Assembly: GCA_016926755.1 (NCBI GenBank)
Contig: JAFGNZ010000036.1
Span: forward strand, 1-47,920
DNA length: 47,920 bases
From: Myxococcaceae bacterium
Lineage (GTDB): Bacteria > Myxococcota > Myxococcia > Myxococcales > Myxococcaceae
Reading direction: 5' to 3'
Positions 1-8,072 of the stretch are shown piece after piece. A model generated the notes under the pieces. That model searched no databases. It had not been told where the DNA came from and worked only from the letters and a program-made list of their open reading frames with translations. The position numbers and the translations under genes were made by a program. The first letter of the stretch is position 1. The number at the start of each line of letters is the position of its first letter.

Positions 1-2
1 AC

Positions 3-233
3 CTGGTGGAAGGGGGGATCGCAGCCGGTCAAGCGGCGGTGCGGGACTACAATGTGAACCGCTACCACAAGGTCACCGACGAGTTCCGTGCCAGCTGGGA
101 CCTGACGGGGATGGCGGAGGACGTGCGCCTGTTCTTCGAGATGGGCCGCCGCCTGGCCAACTCGCATGAATGGCCCAACTGGCGAGAGGGCAACGAGTTC
201 CGGCCGATCCGCGACGCCAGTCGCGGCGAGTGA
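3..233 (+). CDS. M28-family zinc peptidase, C-terminal fragment
   Basis: Only the last 76 or so codons lie in the window; the gene enters from the left in the frame beginning at base 3 and stops at 231-233. The visible text, with RYHKVTDEF, a segment reading WDLTGMAEDVRLFFEMG and the closing WPNWREGNEFR, resembles the C-terminal helix region of exported M28 zinc aminopeptidases, where a 'YHxxxDEF...WDLxGxxEDxxLxxxxG' block follows the last metal-binding residues. No catalytic residues are inside the window, so the family call rests on this tail alone. The GTG at base 6 is not a credible start because the reading frame is open to the window edge. A GC-rich hairpin follows 21 bases after the stop. 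Confidence 0.62.
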   Translation: MVEGGIAAGQAAVRDYNVNRYHKVTDEFRASWDLTGMAEDVRLFFEMGRRLANSHEWPNWREGNEFRPIRDASRGE

Positions 234-254
234 GGTCAGCCCGCGCAGCCCGAG

Positions 255-279
255 CCCCCAGGCGTTGACGTGCTGGGGG
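255..279 (+). terminator. Hairpin after the peptidase gene
   Basis: CCCCCAG (255-261) can pair with CTGGGGG (273-279) around an 11-base loop. It lies 21 bases past the peptidase stop. No U-tract follows, so it is a candidate GC-rich terminator or mRNA-end stabiliser, not a textbook intrinsic terminator. The rest of 234-462, between two convergent genes, shows nothing else recognisable. Confidence 0.4.
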
Positions 280-462
280 GCAGGGTCTCGTCCTGACAGC
301 AGGTCATTGCCTGTGCGCCAGACGAGAGCTGGACTCCACCGAAGCCCGAGAGGGAGCCCTCATCGACGGTGCGGCATGCGCGAAGCACGCACAGGTGACC
401 GGCATTCTCAGCACGCCAGTCGAGCGGTTGCAGGAAACAGCAAGCCTGTGAGCTGAAACGCC

Positions 463-2760
463 TTACAGCGTGAGGATGAAGGCGATCAGGTCGTCCTGCT
501 CCTGTGGCGTGAGCGCCTGGGCGTTGCCGTGCGTGGGCCCGGAGCTCTCGAGGACCTTCCTCAGCGGGAAGCGCGTCCCCACCGTGAGCCGAGCTCCCTT
601 CACCTCGTAGCCCGCCGTCGCGCTGGTGAGCATGGGCCACACGTCCCACGCCCCCACGAGCGCGGGCGGCGCCGCTCCCGGGACCAGATCCTGCTGATCC
701 ATCCGCAGCGGCAGCGCGAGCGGCGTGCCCACCTCGAGGTAGCGGCCACGCGTCTCCGGCGACTGGTCCAGCGTGTAGAGCGGCGCCGGGTGACACGCGA
801 CACACCCACCCTTGCCCTCGAAGAGCGCCCTGCCCTCCGCCGACCGCCCCGTCCGTCCGTCCGGCAGCGCCAGCGTCTCCGGCGGCGCCCCATCCTCCCC
901 CAGGAACGGGTTGGGCAGCGTGGGGATCAACGAGGTGAACAGCGTCAGCGCCTCCACCTCCGTGGCCGTGAGCCGCGGGTTCTGGAAGCGGTTGCGGCTA
1001 CCCACCGTCTCGATCGTCTCAGCGATGCTGTGCGTGCTCGCCGGCGTGAAGTACGGCGGCGTGTCCCGGCTGCCCCGCACCGTCGTGGAGCGGTAGATGC
1101 GCATCGGTCGCGTCTTCTCGAAGAAGATGCCCCCCGTGTGCCCCTCCAGGTGGCAAGCGTCGCAGCTCATCGCCGTGCGCCCCATGTCCGCGTAGTACAG
1201 CACCTGCCCCAGCCGGCGCTTGGGCTGCGTGCGCATCTCCGTCACCGGAAGCTGGCGCACCACGCGCGCCTGCCCCGCTCGCGCCCGCGACACGTCCACC
1301 ACCGCCACCGTGCCGGTGAAGCGGTTCAACACGTAGAGCGTGCGCCCATCCGGCGCCAGGGCCAGCGCCCTCGGCCCCGAGTGCAGCTCCACCCCCGCAC
1401 GGCCCTCCTTCCCGTAGTCCTCCTCCGGGCGCGCCCGCGGCGTCTTCTCCGGCAGCGGCATGGGCAGCTCCTGGAGCAGCGCCTTGCGCGCCCCCGCCTC
1501 GCTCTCCACCAGCCGCCGCGCGTCCAGCACCCGCACCTGCCCCAGCCCGATGTCCGCCGCGTAGAGCAGCCCCGCGGCCTCGTCCAGCGCCACCCCCTCC
1601 GTCACCCCCGCGCCGAAGCCCCGGTGCCGCACCACCTCGCCCCGCGCCGGATCCAGCACCGCCACCCCGCCGTTGGCGCTCACCTCCATGCGCTCGGCGT
1701 TGGGCCCCACGTTCGGCCCCAGGCTGGACATGAAGAGGCGCCCCAGCCGCTCGCTCGCCACCAGCCCGCGCGGCGCCTTGCCGCTCATCACCTGCCTCGA
1801 GAAACGCTCCGTCCCGCCCCCCACGATGGGAACCCCGGGCCCCGGCACCAGCGTCGCCACGCGCCCCCCGTTCGACTGCCGCAGCAGCTCCACCTGCCCC
1901 GTCTGCAGGCTGCCCACCGCGATCAGCTCCTTCCACGGCGCCAGCGCCTGGGGATTCGGATCCACCGCCGCCGACCAGCGCTCCTTCCCATCCCCCAGCG
2001 ACACCGCGCGCACCGTGTCCCGCACCTGCTCCGCGATGAACGCCACCTCTCCCCGCCTGTCCACCGCCAGCCCCATGGCCCCCGCCGGCGCGGGCAGCAC
2101 TCGCGGAGCGCTCCCGGGGGCGTCCAGCGCGTACAAGCGCAGCTCCGGACTGAACCGGTGGGCCACCGCGAGCCACGGCCGGCCTCCCGCGTCCTGATAG
2201 GTGGTGATCGCGCTCGGCCCATCCGCCGTCGCCAGCGCCGTCACCTTCCCCGAGGCCACCTCCAGCGCGAACACCGTGTCCGTGGGCGGCGAGGCGATGA
2301 AGGCCGTGCCTCCATCCGGCGCGAGCGCCAGCGCGAACAGATCCGGGAACGCGGTGTCATTCACCACGTCCAGGCGCGCCTCTCCCTCGGTCGCGGAGCC
2401 TGCCTGGGCGGCGACCAGCCGTGCCGTCACGCTCACCTGCGGCTGCTCCGGCGGGAGCGCCACGTCCGCGGGCAGCCGCGTGTACGCGTGCCGCGCGTCC
2501 ACCACCCTCAACGGCAGCTCGCGCGACACCGGCGGCCCCAGCGCCAGGCGCATCCCCTGCTCCAACCCCTCGCCGTACACCGCCAGCGGCTCCGAGGTCT
2601 GGTTGCTCGTCTGCCGAGGCCCCACTGCCAGCAGCCTCGCCGCGGGCCGTGCTGGCTCCGGGGGAGGAGGCGCCAGCGGCTTCTCAGATCTCAAGACGAA
2701 GAGGGCCACGCCGCCCACGCAGAGGGCCAGCACCGCCAGCATGGCGAAGGAGTGTTTCAT
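463..2760 (-). CDS. Beta-propeller / di-heme cytochrome c fusion protein
   Basis: Exported redox protein of 765 residues. An N-terminal hydrophobic segment (about residues 5-24) is followed by a Pro-rich linker. A YncE/NHL-like beta-propeller occupies roughly residues 130-500, with repeated 'LALAPDGGTAFIAS' and 'LALAPDGRTLYVLNRF' type strands. The C-terminal third carries two heme c attachment motifs, CDACH (C533-H537) and CVACH (C653-H657), arranged as in the bacterial cytochrome c peroxidase/MauG superfamily, including a 'RDTPPYFTPAST' type segment between them. Such fusions are thought to act in the periplasm or at the outer surface in electron transfer or peroxide chemistry; the substrate here is unknown. 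ATG at 2760 is chosen for the clean signal peptide, although no strong ribosome binding site precedes it. The gene diverges from the envelope operon starting at 2962. Confidence 0.82.
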   Translation of the reverse strand: MKHSFAMLAVLALCVGGVALFVLRSEKPLAPPPPEPARPAARLLAVGPRQTSNQTSEPLAVYGEGLEQGMRLALGPPVSRELPLRVVDARHAYTRLPADVALPPEQPQVSVTARLVAAQAGSATEGEARLDVVNDTAFPDLFALALAPDGGTAFIASPPTDTVFALEVASGKVTALATADGPSAITTYQDAGGRPWLAVAHRFSPELRLYALDAPGSAPRVLPAPAGAMGLAVDRRGEVAFIAEQVRDTVRAVSLGDGKERWSAAVDPNPQALAPWKELIAVGSLQTGQVELLRQSNGGRVATLVPGPGVPIVGGGTERFSRQVMSGKAPRGLVASERLGRLFMSSLGPNVGPNAERMEVSANGGVAVLDPARGEVVRHRGFGAGVTEGVALDEAAGLLYAADIGLGQVRVLDARRLVESEAGARKALLQELPMPLPEKTPRARPEEDYGKEGRAGVELHSGPRALALAPDGRTLYVLNRFTGTVAVVDVSRARAGQARVVRQLPVTEMRTQPKRRLGQVLYYADMGRTAMSCDACHLEGHTGGIFFEKTRPMRIYRSTTVRGSRDTPPYFTPASTHSIAETIETVGSRNRFQNPRLTATEVEALTLFTSLIPTLPNPFLGEDGAPPETLALPDGRTGRSAEGRALFEGKGGCVACHPAPLYTLDQSPETRGRYLEVGTPLALPLRMDQQDLVPGAAPPALVGAWDVWPMLTSATAGYEVKGARLTVGTRFPLRKVLESSGPTHGNAQALTPQEQDDLIAFILTL

Positions 2761-2793
2761 GGATGTTGCGCCCCAGATGAGGAACAGGACTCT

Positions 2794-2830
2794 ACCTTTT
2801 CAGTGGGCCGGTCGCGTGTGACTGAAAGGT
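2794..2830. promoter_or_regulatory. Inverted repeat in the divergent cytochrome/envelope-operon promoter region
   Basis: ACCTTTTCAGT (2794-2804) and ACTGAAAGGT (2821-2830) are inverted copies differing by one inserted T, with 16 bases between. It lies 34 bases upstream of the cytochrome start, so it would overlap that gene's promoter. This is a candidate operator; no regulator gene is adjacent. Confidence 0.4.
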
Positions 2831-2844
2831 CAGCACAGGTAGGG

Positions 2845-2870
2845 AGTCCATCCCCCACCTGGGGTGGACT
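2845..2870. promoter_or_regulatory. Strong hairpin/dyad upstream of the envelope operon
   Basis: AGTCCA-T-CCCC (2845-2855) pairs with GGGGTGGACT (2861-2870): a ten-base-pair stem with one bulged T and a five-base loop. It is about 50 bases upstream of the proposed -35 box at 2922, so it is more likely a protein-binding dyad or an end for cytochrome-region antisense transcripts than a leader element of the operon. Confidence 0.4.
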
Positions 2871-2921
2871 GCCCCCCACACTGCCTGCCTGCTCTTCCTG
2901 CGGAACCCCTGAGAGCGTGCG

Positions 2922-2950
2922 TTGACAGAGCGGTACAAACTTCGCTTAAC
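2922..2950 (+). promoter_or_regulatory. Candidate sigma-70-type promoter of the envelope operon
   Basis: A consensus -35 box TTGACA (2922-2927) is followed after 17 bases by a weak -10 box CTTAAC (2945-2950). Transcription would start only a few bases before the ATG at 2962, giving a very short leader. The -35 match is perfect; the -10 is poor, which would fit an activated or growth-phase-dependent promoter. Confidence 0.4.
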
Positions 2951-2961
2951 CTGGAACTCCG

Positions 2962-3387
2962 ATGCGACGCTCCCTCCTGTTCTTTCTCGTCGCCAGCCTC
3001 TTTGGCCTTTCCCCCCTCCCGCTCCTCGGCTCCGAGGCGTGGGCGCAACGCGCGCGCTCGACTCGTGGCTCGAAGGGCAAGGCCAGGAAGCCAGCGGCCT
3101 CCAAGTCCGTCCCCAAGCCCGCCCCCAAGGCGGAGCCCCATGCGGAGCCGACTCCCGCGGCGGCGGATCCCATCACGGGAGAGGCCTCGTCCAGCGCCAG
3201 CGCCTCGGCGCCACCGCCCAGCCGCGGCCCCTCACGCATCGACTTCGATGATCGCCTCATCCAGGGCCAGACGAACAAGTCCGGCGCGGTATACCTGTAC
3301 GACCGCAAGGAGCTGAAGACACGGTCGATGATCAAGGAGCGGGAGAGCTTCCGCTCCGAAACCCTCTCCACCGTCTACGACCAGTAG
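2962..3387 (+). CDS. Small exported protein, GltF-like position in the envelope operon
   Basis: Protein of 141 residues with a clear signal peptide (hydrophobic core at residues 5-22, cleavage near AWA-Q at about 28-29). A Lys/Ala/Pro-rich low-complexity stretch (about 30-80) leads to a charged C-terminal module containing 'SRIDFDDRLIQGQTNKSGAVYLYDRKELKTR'-like text, shown here in part: DDRLIQGQ and VYLYDRKELK. It is first in an operon with FHA/TonB-like, beta-barrel and TPR genes. In the M. xanthus glt cluster the small GltF protein immediately precedes GltG, and size and position fit. Sequence alone does not prove the family, and function is unknown beyond a presumed periplasmic part of the complex. 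Starts 12 bases after a candidate -10 box. Confidence 0.68.
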   Translation: MRRSLLFFLVASLFGLSPLPLLGSEAWAQRARSTRGSKGKARKPAASKSVPKPAPKAEPHAEPTPAAADPITGEASSSASASAPPPSRGPSRIDFDDRLIQGQTNKSGAVYLYDRKELKTRSMIKERESFRSETLSTVYDQ

Positions 3388-3422
3388 GGCTCGGCCCCAC
3401 CCCCCTGAAAGGGACTGTCTCC

Positions 3423-5825
3423 GTGAGCGCTCAGCCCTCCGTCCTCCAGGTCGTCATCCTCCGCGATGGGTTGCTCGTCGGCACGGAGGTGTTCGTCCCC
3501 GGCACGTACGCCATTGGCTCCGATCCGTCCTCGGATCTGCTGCTGGATGATGCGTCCATCGATCCGCGCCACGCCGTGCTGTACTTCCAGAACGGGCGCT
3601 CGGCCATCCAGGACGCGGGCTCCGCCCAGGGCGTCTACGTCAACGGCCACCGCATCTCCGCGTGCGAGATCCGCCCGGTGGACGAGGTGCTCTGCGGTCC
3701 CTTCGTCCTGAAGACGCGCGTGCTCTCGCAGCGGCCCGCCGACAAGCCCCTGCCGCCGCCCGAGGTGGCCGCCCTGCTCGGGGGCGCGCCGCAGCCCGCC
3801 GCGCCGCAGGCCGCCGTCCGTCCGCTCCGGCCCGCGCCCATGGCCGCGACAACGCCCGCGCGCCCCTCCGCGGCGCCACCGCCGGAGGAGCCTGCCCCGC
3901 CACCCTCGCAGTTGGCGGCCGCCACCGTCCCCATCGGCTATGCGCCCCCGAGCGCGGCCCGGCTCCAGGACGCCCAGGCCACCGTCGTTCCGCTGGGCCA
4001 GCCCGCGCCAGGCCCGGCTCCCATGGCGCAGGCACAGCACCGGGGGCCGCCCGCCGCTGGCCGCGGAGGGCCCGCGGTCGCCCACGCGCCTCGGCACCTG
4101 TCCAACCCCGCGGTGGTGCCGCTCCAGCCCGCGCCGGCCGCGCCCGTGCCCGCCAACACGGTGCCCTCCGCGCGCCGCCGCGCCACCCAGGATCTCCTGC
4201 CGACGCAGGAGCCCGCGCCGGCCACCCTGGCGGATGATCTCTTCGGGGACCTCCTGCCCTCGCCGCAGGCGCCGAGCGAGGAGTGGCCCCCCGCCCCGCA
4301 GGACGAGCCGATCGAGCAGCACGCCCCTGTCCCGCAGCGGAGGATGAGCTCGCCCGCCGTGCACCCGCAGGGCCGGATGAGCTCGCCCGCCGTGCACCCG
4401 CAGGGCCGGATGAGCTCGCCCGCCGCGCACGCCCTGCCTCCACAGGATCCGGATCGCCCGACGAACGCCCCGCAGATGGGCCCCGGCAAGGGTCCGGCCC
4501 GGCTCTACCTGGAGCTGTACTGGGGCGGCGTCCGCCGGGAGGCTCGCAGCTACAAGCCGGGCAAGGAGCCCCTGGTGGCCTCCACGGAGGACAAGCCCAC
4601 CGCCATGCCGCTCTGGGGCTTCGCGCTCCCGGAGGAGGGCTTCACGCTCGCCGAGCCGCTCAACGGCGCCTTCCGCCTCTACGTGCCCGCCGGCTCCACG
4701 GTGGAGAAGGCCAACGCGGGCGCGCGCTACCAGGCGGTGCCGCTCACCGCGCTCGAGGCCGACGGCACCCGCCGCTTCATCACCCTGAGGGATGGCACCG
4801 CCGCCCGGCTGAGCCAGGGGCAGATGTCGCTGGTGGCCTACGCCGCGCCCAAGCCCGAGCGGGTGTGGGTCAACCCGCTGGCGGGCCTGCCCTGGCTGGC
4901 GCTGTTCTTCTACGCCCTCTTCGGTGCCGGCTTCGGCGCCTTCATCGCGCTGCGGCCCCAGTCGCCCGAGTCTCCGGACTTCACGCAGAAGAACCTCCCC
5001 CCCGTCGCCCTGCGCCTGCTGGCGCCGGAGGCGAAGAAGAAGGAGGAGGCGAAGAAGAAGCTGGAGGCCATCAAGGAGAAGGCCAAGAAGCCCGAGAAGA
5101 AGGTGGCGGAGAAGCCCACGCCCAAGCCGGTGGAGAAGAAGCCTCCTCCTCCCAAGAAGGAGGTGGCCCCGCCTCCTCCGGAGTCCAAGGCCCTCAAGGC
5201 CCTGGCCAAGCTGTCGGCCGCCGGCCCCGCCACCAATGACGTGCTGGCGGCGGTGGACAAGCTGGGCAGCGGCCCCGGCAGCAAGAACGTGAAGACGTCC
5301 AATTACAAGCTGTCCGGCCTGATCGGCAAGGCGCCCATCGCCAACGCGGGCCTGGGCACCTTCGGCCTGGGCGGCGGCGGCAAGGGCGGCGGCGCCACGC
5401 TGGGCGCGGAGCTGCTGCGCGGCAAGGGCGCGGGCGGCATCGGCGCGCTGGGCGCGGGCGGCGTCGGCAAGGGCAAGGTGGGCGGCACCGTGACGCGCGC
5501 CACCACGCGCAGCATCTCCGCCACGCAGGGCACCATCGACCGTGAGGGCGTGGCCCGGGTCATCAACAGCCACCTCCAGGAGGTGCACGCCTGCTATGAG
5601 CGCGCCCTGCTCAAGGATCCCGGCCTGGCCGGCAAGGTGGTGCTGGAGTGGACCATTGGCCTGAGCGGCAGCGTGACGGCGGCCAAGACCAAGTCCTCCA
5701 CCCTGCGCAACAGCGCCGTCGAGGCCTGCATCCTCAGCAGCCTCAAGAAGTGGACCTTCCCCGCCCCCAAGGGCGGCCTCGTGATCATCACCTACCCGTT
5801 CATCTTCAACTCGGTCGGCTACTGA
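3423..5825 (+). CDS. GltG/PglI-like FHA and TonB-like envelope-spanning protein
   Basis: Protein of 800 residues. Residues about 7-98 form an FHA domain (GTYAIGSDPSSDLLLDD, then DPRHAVLYF and NGHRI), which binds phosphothreonine peptides in the cytoplasm. A Pro/Ala-rich linker follows with three tandem RMSSPA(V/A)H units (about 308-336). One membrane span lies at about 485-506 (WLALFFYALFGAGFGAFIAL). A TonB-like periplasmic stem comes next, first Lys/Glu-rich then Pro/Lys-rich (about 535-590), then a Gly-rich stretch. The last 100 residues match the AgmX/PglI C-terminal domain: GxIDREGVARVI, then CYERALLKDPGLAGKV and WTFPAPKGG. In the Glt and Nfs machines this protein links the inner-membrane motor to periplasmic and outer-membrane parts. 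GTG at 3423 has AAGGGA upstream. Family confidence is high; whether it is a motility, sporulation or third paralogue is not decided. Confidence 0.88.
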   Translation: MSAQPSVLQVVILRDGLLVGTEVFVPGTYAIGSDPSSDLLLDDASIDPRHAVLYFQNGRSAIQDAGSAQGVYVNGHRISACEIRPVDEVLCGPFVLKTRVLSQRPADKPLPPPEVAALLGGAPQPAAPQAAVRPLRPAPMAATTPARPSAAPPPEEPAPPPSQLAAATVPIGYAPPSAARLQDAQATVVPLGQPAPGPAPMAQAQHRGPPAAGRGGPAVAHAPRHLSNPAVVPLQPAPAAPVPANTVPSARRRATQDLLPTQEPAPATLADDLFGDLLPSPQAPSEEWPPAPQDEPIEQHAPVPQRRMSSPAVHPQGRMSSPAVHPQGRMSSPAAHALPPQDPDRPTNAPQMGPGKGPARLYLELYWGGVRREARSYKPGKEPLVASTEDKPTAMPLWGFALPEEGFTLAEPLNGAFRLYVPAGSTVEKANAGARYQAVPLTALEADGTRRFITLRDGTAARLSQGQMSLVAYAAPKPERVWVNPLAGLPWLALFFYALFGAGFGAFIALRPQSPESPDFTQKNLPPVALRLLAPEAKKKEEAKKKLEAIKEKAKKPEKKVAEKPTPKPVEKKPPPPKKEVAPPPPESKALKALAKLSAAGPATNDVLAAVDKLGSGPGSKNVKTSNYKLSGLIGKAPIANAGLGTFGLGGGGKGGGATLGAELLRGKGAGGIGALGAGGVGKGKVGGTVTRATTRSISATQGTIDREGVARVINSHLQEVHACYERALLKDPGLAGKVVLEWTIGLSGSVTAAKTKSSTLRNSAVEACILSSLKKWTFPAPKGGLVIITYPFIFNSVGY
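4344..4430 (+). repeat. 33-bp in-frame tandem repeat in the FHA protein linker
   Basis: Two exact copies of a 33-base unit (4344-4376, 4377-4409) and a partial diverged third copy (from 4410) encode (M/R)SSPAVHPQGR-type peptides in the cytoplasmic linker between FHA domain and membrane span. Copy number could vary by slippage without breaking the frame. Confidence 0.85.
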
Positions 5826-5874
5826 CGTGGGTCTCCCCTTCGTCCCGCCGACCTCCCGACCGGACAGCCCCATC

Positions 5875-6510
5875 GTGCGAAACGCCCTGCTTCTCCTCCT
5901 GTCCCTGGTGCCTGGCCTCGCCTTCGCGCAGACCGAAGCGCTCGAGAACCCCGGCACCACCTCCGCCGTCCAGGACCGGCTCTACCAGATGAACCACGAG
6001 CTGCTGCTCGGCATCGGGGTGCTGCCCGCGGACGCCTTCTACAAGGGCTACTTCGCCGGGCTCAGCTACACCTACCACTTCAGCGACAACTTCGCGTGGC
6101 AGGTGGGCCGCGGCGCCTACAGCTACAACGTGAAGACGAGCCTGCGCAGCCAGCTCGAGCGTGACTTCGGCGTGGCCCCCACCGCCACCGCCTTCGAGGA
6201 CGAGGTGCAGTGGATGGTGGGCTCGGACCTGCTGTGGAGCCCCTTCTACGGGAAGACGGCCATCCTCAACAGCAAGGTGATCCACTTCGAGGCCTTCCTC
6301 ATCGGCGGGGCCACCGTCTTCAAGCTCAACCGCGACGCCGGCTTCCGGCCCGGCGCCAACGTGGGCCTCGGCCTGCGCGTGTTCCGCAGTGACACCCTCT
6401 CCTTCCGGCTGGACGTGACCAACAACTTCGTCTTCGCCGGCGCCTCGCGAATCATCAACGTCCCCACCCTCCAGCTCGCGACCGCACTCAACTTCGGCGC
6501 CACGGAATGA
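5875..6510 (+). CDS. Outer-membrane beta-barrel protein, GltH-like
   Basis: Protein of 211 residues from the GTG at 5875, chosen because it begins a clean signal peptide (about residues 1-19, ending AFA-Q); an in-frame GTG at 5827 would add a signal-disrupting extension. The mature part has alternating-residue amphipathic strands and aromatic belts, for example LSYTYHFSDNFAWQVG and LSFRLDVTNNFVF, and fits the myxobacterial 'outer membrane beta-barrel domain' family found beside GltG in glt and nfs clusters. It would form a small 8- to 10-strand barrel serving as the outer-membrane part of the complex. Its stop overlaps the start of the next gene, so translation is likely coupled. Confidence 0.8.
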   Translation: MRNALLLLLSLVPGLAFAQTEALENPGTTSAVQDRLYQMNHELLLGIGVLPADAFYKGYFAGLSYTYHFSDNFAWQVGRGAYSYNVKTSLRSQLERDFGVAPTATAFEDEVQWMVGSDLLWSPFYGKTAILNSKVIHFEAFLIGGATVFKLNRDAGFRPGANVGLGLRVFRSDTLSFRLDVTNNFVFAGASRIINVPTLQLATALNFGATE

Positions 6511-8072
6511 TGCCCCGCTCACTGCTCGCCGCGCTCACCAGCGCCGCGCTCCTCGCCCTCCCCGCGGCCGCCCAGTCGCCTCAAGGCGGCACGCCCTCCG
6601 CTCCACCTCCCGCCCCCAAGGCCGGCGCCAGCGCACCCGAGGCCGGGCAGGCCCAGGCCGAGGCCCCCCCAGCCGAGGATGCCTCGCCCGCGGCCATCCC
6701 GGAGAAGGTGGATCCGAAGATCTTCGACGAGGCCCTGGCGGAGTACTTCGACGGGGACCCTCGCGCCGCCGCCGAGCCGCTGTACGCCTGGCTGGCCGCC
6801 ACGCCGAAGACGGACGACAACTACGCCTGGGGGCAGTACTTCCTGGCGCGCAGCCTGATCGATCTCGGGCTCACCCACGCGGGCGCCTCGTACCTGGCCC
6901 GCATCGCCCGCGAGCGCTCCAACCCCAACGTGCTGCCCCGCGCCCTGGAGCTGCTGCGCGAGCTGACGGACAAGCCGCACGACGAGGTGATGATCGACGA
7001 GCAGATCTTCGGCGCGCTGGATCTGGGCTTCCTGGAGCAGGAGGCCGGCGCGTACGCGCACTACCAGCAGGGCCTGGTGGATCTGCGCGTGGGCAACGAG
7101 CGCTGGGCCAACACCCACTTCTCCAGGCTGGAGGAGGGCACCGCCGCAGCCAGCCACGCGAAGTTCGCCCTGCTCGTCACCCGCCTGCGCACGGTGAAGG
7201 CGCCCACGGACGAGCTCATCGCGGACTTCCTCACCCTCTCCAAGGACGAGAAGCTCACCCGCGAGGCGCGCAACGAGGCGGCGCTCGCGGTGGCCCGCCT
7301 GCGCTACGAGCGCACGGACTACAAGGGCGCGCTGGAGGCCTACGCCCTGGTGGAGCTGCCGGAGCTGGATCCAGGCCGCGCCACGCTCTACCTGGAGGAG
7401 GCGTGGACGCGCTACAAGCTGGGCGAGCTGCGCGCCTCGCTGGGCATCCTCACCACCCTGGACGCGCCCTCCTTCCGGGACGAGTTCCTCCCGGACAAGT
7501 ACCTGCTGCGTGCCCTCATCTTCAGGGACTTGTGCCACTACCTGCCGGCCAAGCGCGCCGCCAAGGAGCTGACGCGCCGGTTCGCGGACTCGCTGGAGTC
7601 CATCGCCGAGCGGGACGATCTCACGCAGGACCTGCGCCTGCGCCGGGCCGCCGAGGCGCACGGCGCCACCAAGAGGGCCGCGCGCTTCAAGGAGCTGCTG
7701 GAGCTGGAGTCCGAGCGGCTGGGCCGCTACGCCGGCAGCTTCGGTGACGAGCTCCAGTCCCACCTCACCAAGCTCTACGCCCTGTCGCTGGGCGAGGCCG
7801 AGCGCGTGTACCAGGCGCGGCTGGCCGAGGCCGTGCGGCAAGAGGCCGACACGCTGCTGCGCGCCGCCGAGCAGGTCCGCCTCATGGAGTACGAGGTGGG
7901 CCTCAAGCTCTACGAGCGCGTGAAGAAGGGCTCGAAGATCGTGCTCCCGCAGGAAGAAGAGCCGCTGCAGCCGAGGCAGGTCGCCTTCCGCTTCAACGGG
8001 GAGTACTGGAACGACGAGCTGAAGTCCTACCGGGTCCGCATCGACAGTCGCTGCATCGAGGAAAATCCATGA
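6507..8072 (+). CDS. Periplasmic TPR protein, GltE-like
   Basis: Protein of 521 residues. Signal peptide at about 1-22 (cleavage after AAA-Q), then a Pro/Ala-rich linker to about residue 60, then helical repeats of TPR type through most of the protein, such as 'AWGQYFLARSLIDLGLTHAGASYLARIARE' and 'RYKLGELRASLGILTTLD' (given in part: YFLARSLIDLGL, YKLGELRASLGIL). There is no lipobox cysteine, unlike the lipoprotein GltE (AglT) of M. xanthus. The last 90 residues are charged and helical. Start ATG overlaps the preceding stop in an ATGA junction and the stop overlaps the next start likewise. Length and its place next to a GltD-sized TPR protein support the GltE-like call. Role inferred: periplasmic scaffold. 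Confidence 0.75.
   Translation: MMPRSLLAALTSAALLALPAAAQSPQGGTPSAPPPAPKAGASAPEAGQAQAEAPPAEDASPAAIPEKVDPKIFDEALAEYFDGDPRAAAEPLYAWLAATPKTDDNYAWGQYFLARSLIDLGLTHAGASYLARIARERSNPNVLPRALELLRELTDKPHDEVMIDEQIFGALDLGFLEQEAGAYAHYQQGLVDLRVGNERWANTHFSRLEEGTAAASHAKFALLVTRLRTVKAPTDELIADFLTLSKDEKLTREARNEAALAVARLRYERTDYKGALEAYALVELPELDPGRATLYLEEAWTRYKLGELRASLGILTTLDAPSFRDEFLPDKYLLRALIFRDLCHYLPAKRAAKELTRRFADSLESIAERDDLTQDLRLRRAAEAHGATKRAARFKELLELESERLGRYAGSFGDELQSHLTKLYALSLGEAERVYQARLAEAVRQEADTLLRAAEQVRLMEYEVGLKLYERVKKGSKIVLPQEEEPLQPRQVAFRFNGEYWNDELKSYRVRIDSRCIEENP

Noticed and set aside
5827-5874. Upstream GTG start for the beta-barrel gene
   Set aside because: It adds 16 Pro/Ser-rich residues in front of a perfect signal peptide; the GTG at 5875 is better.
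3375-5960. An 861-codon minus-strand frame opposite the FHA protein gene
   Set aside because: Low-complexity Arg/Gly/Leu text and no recognisable domain, whereas the sense frame has FHA, membrane and PglI-type domains.
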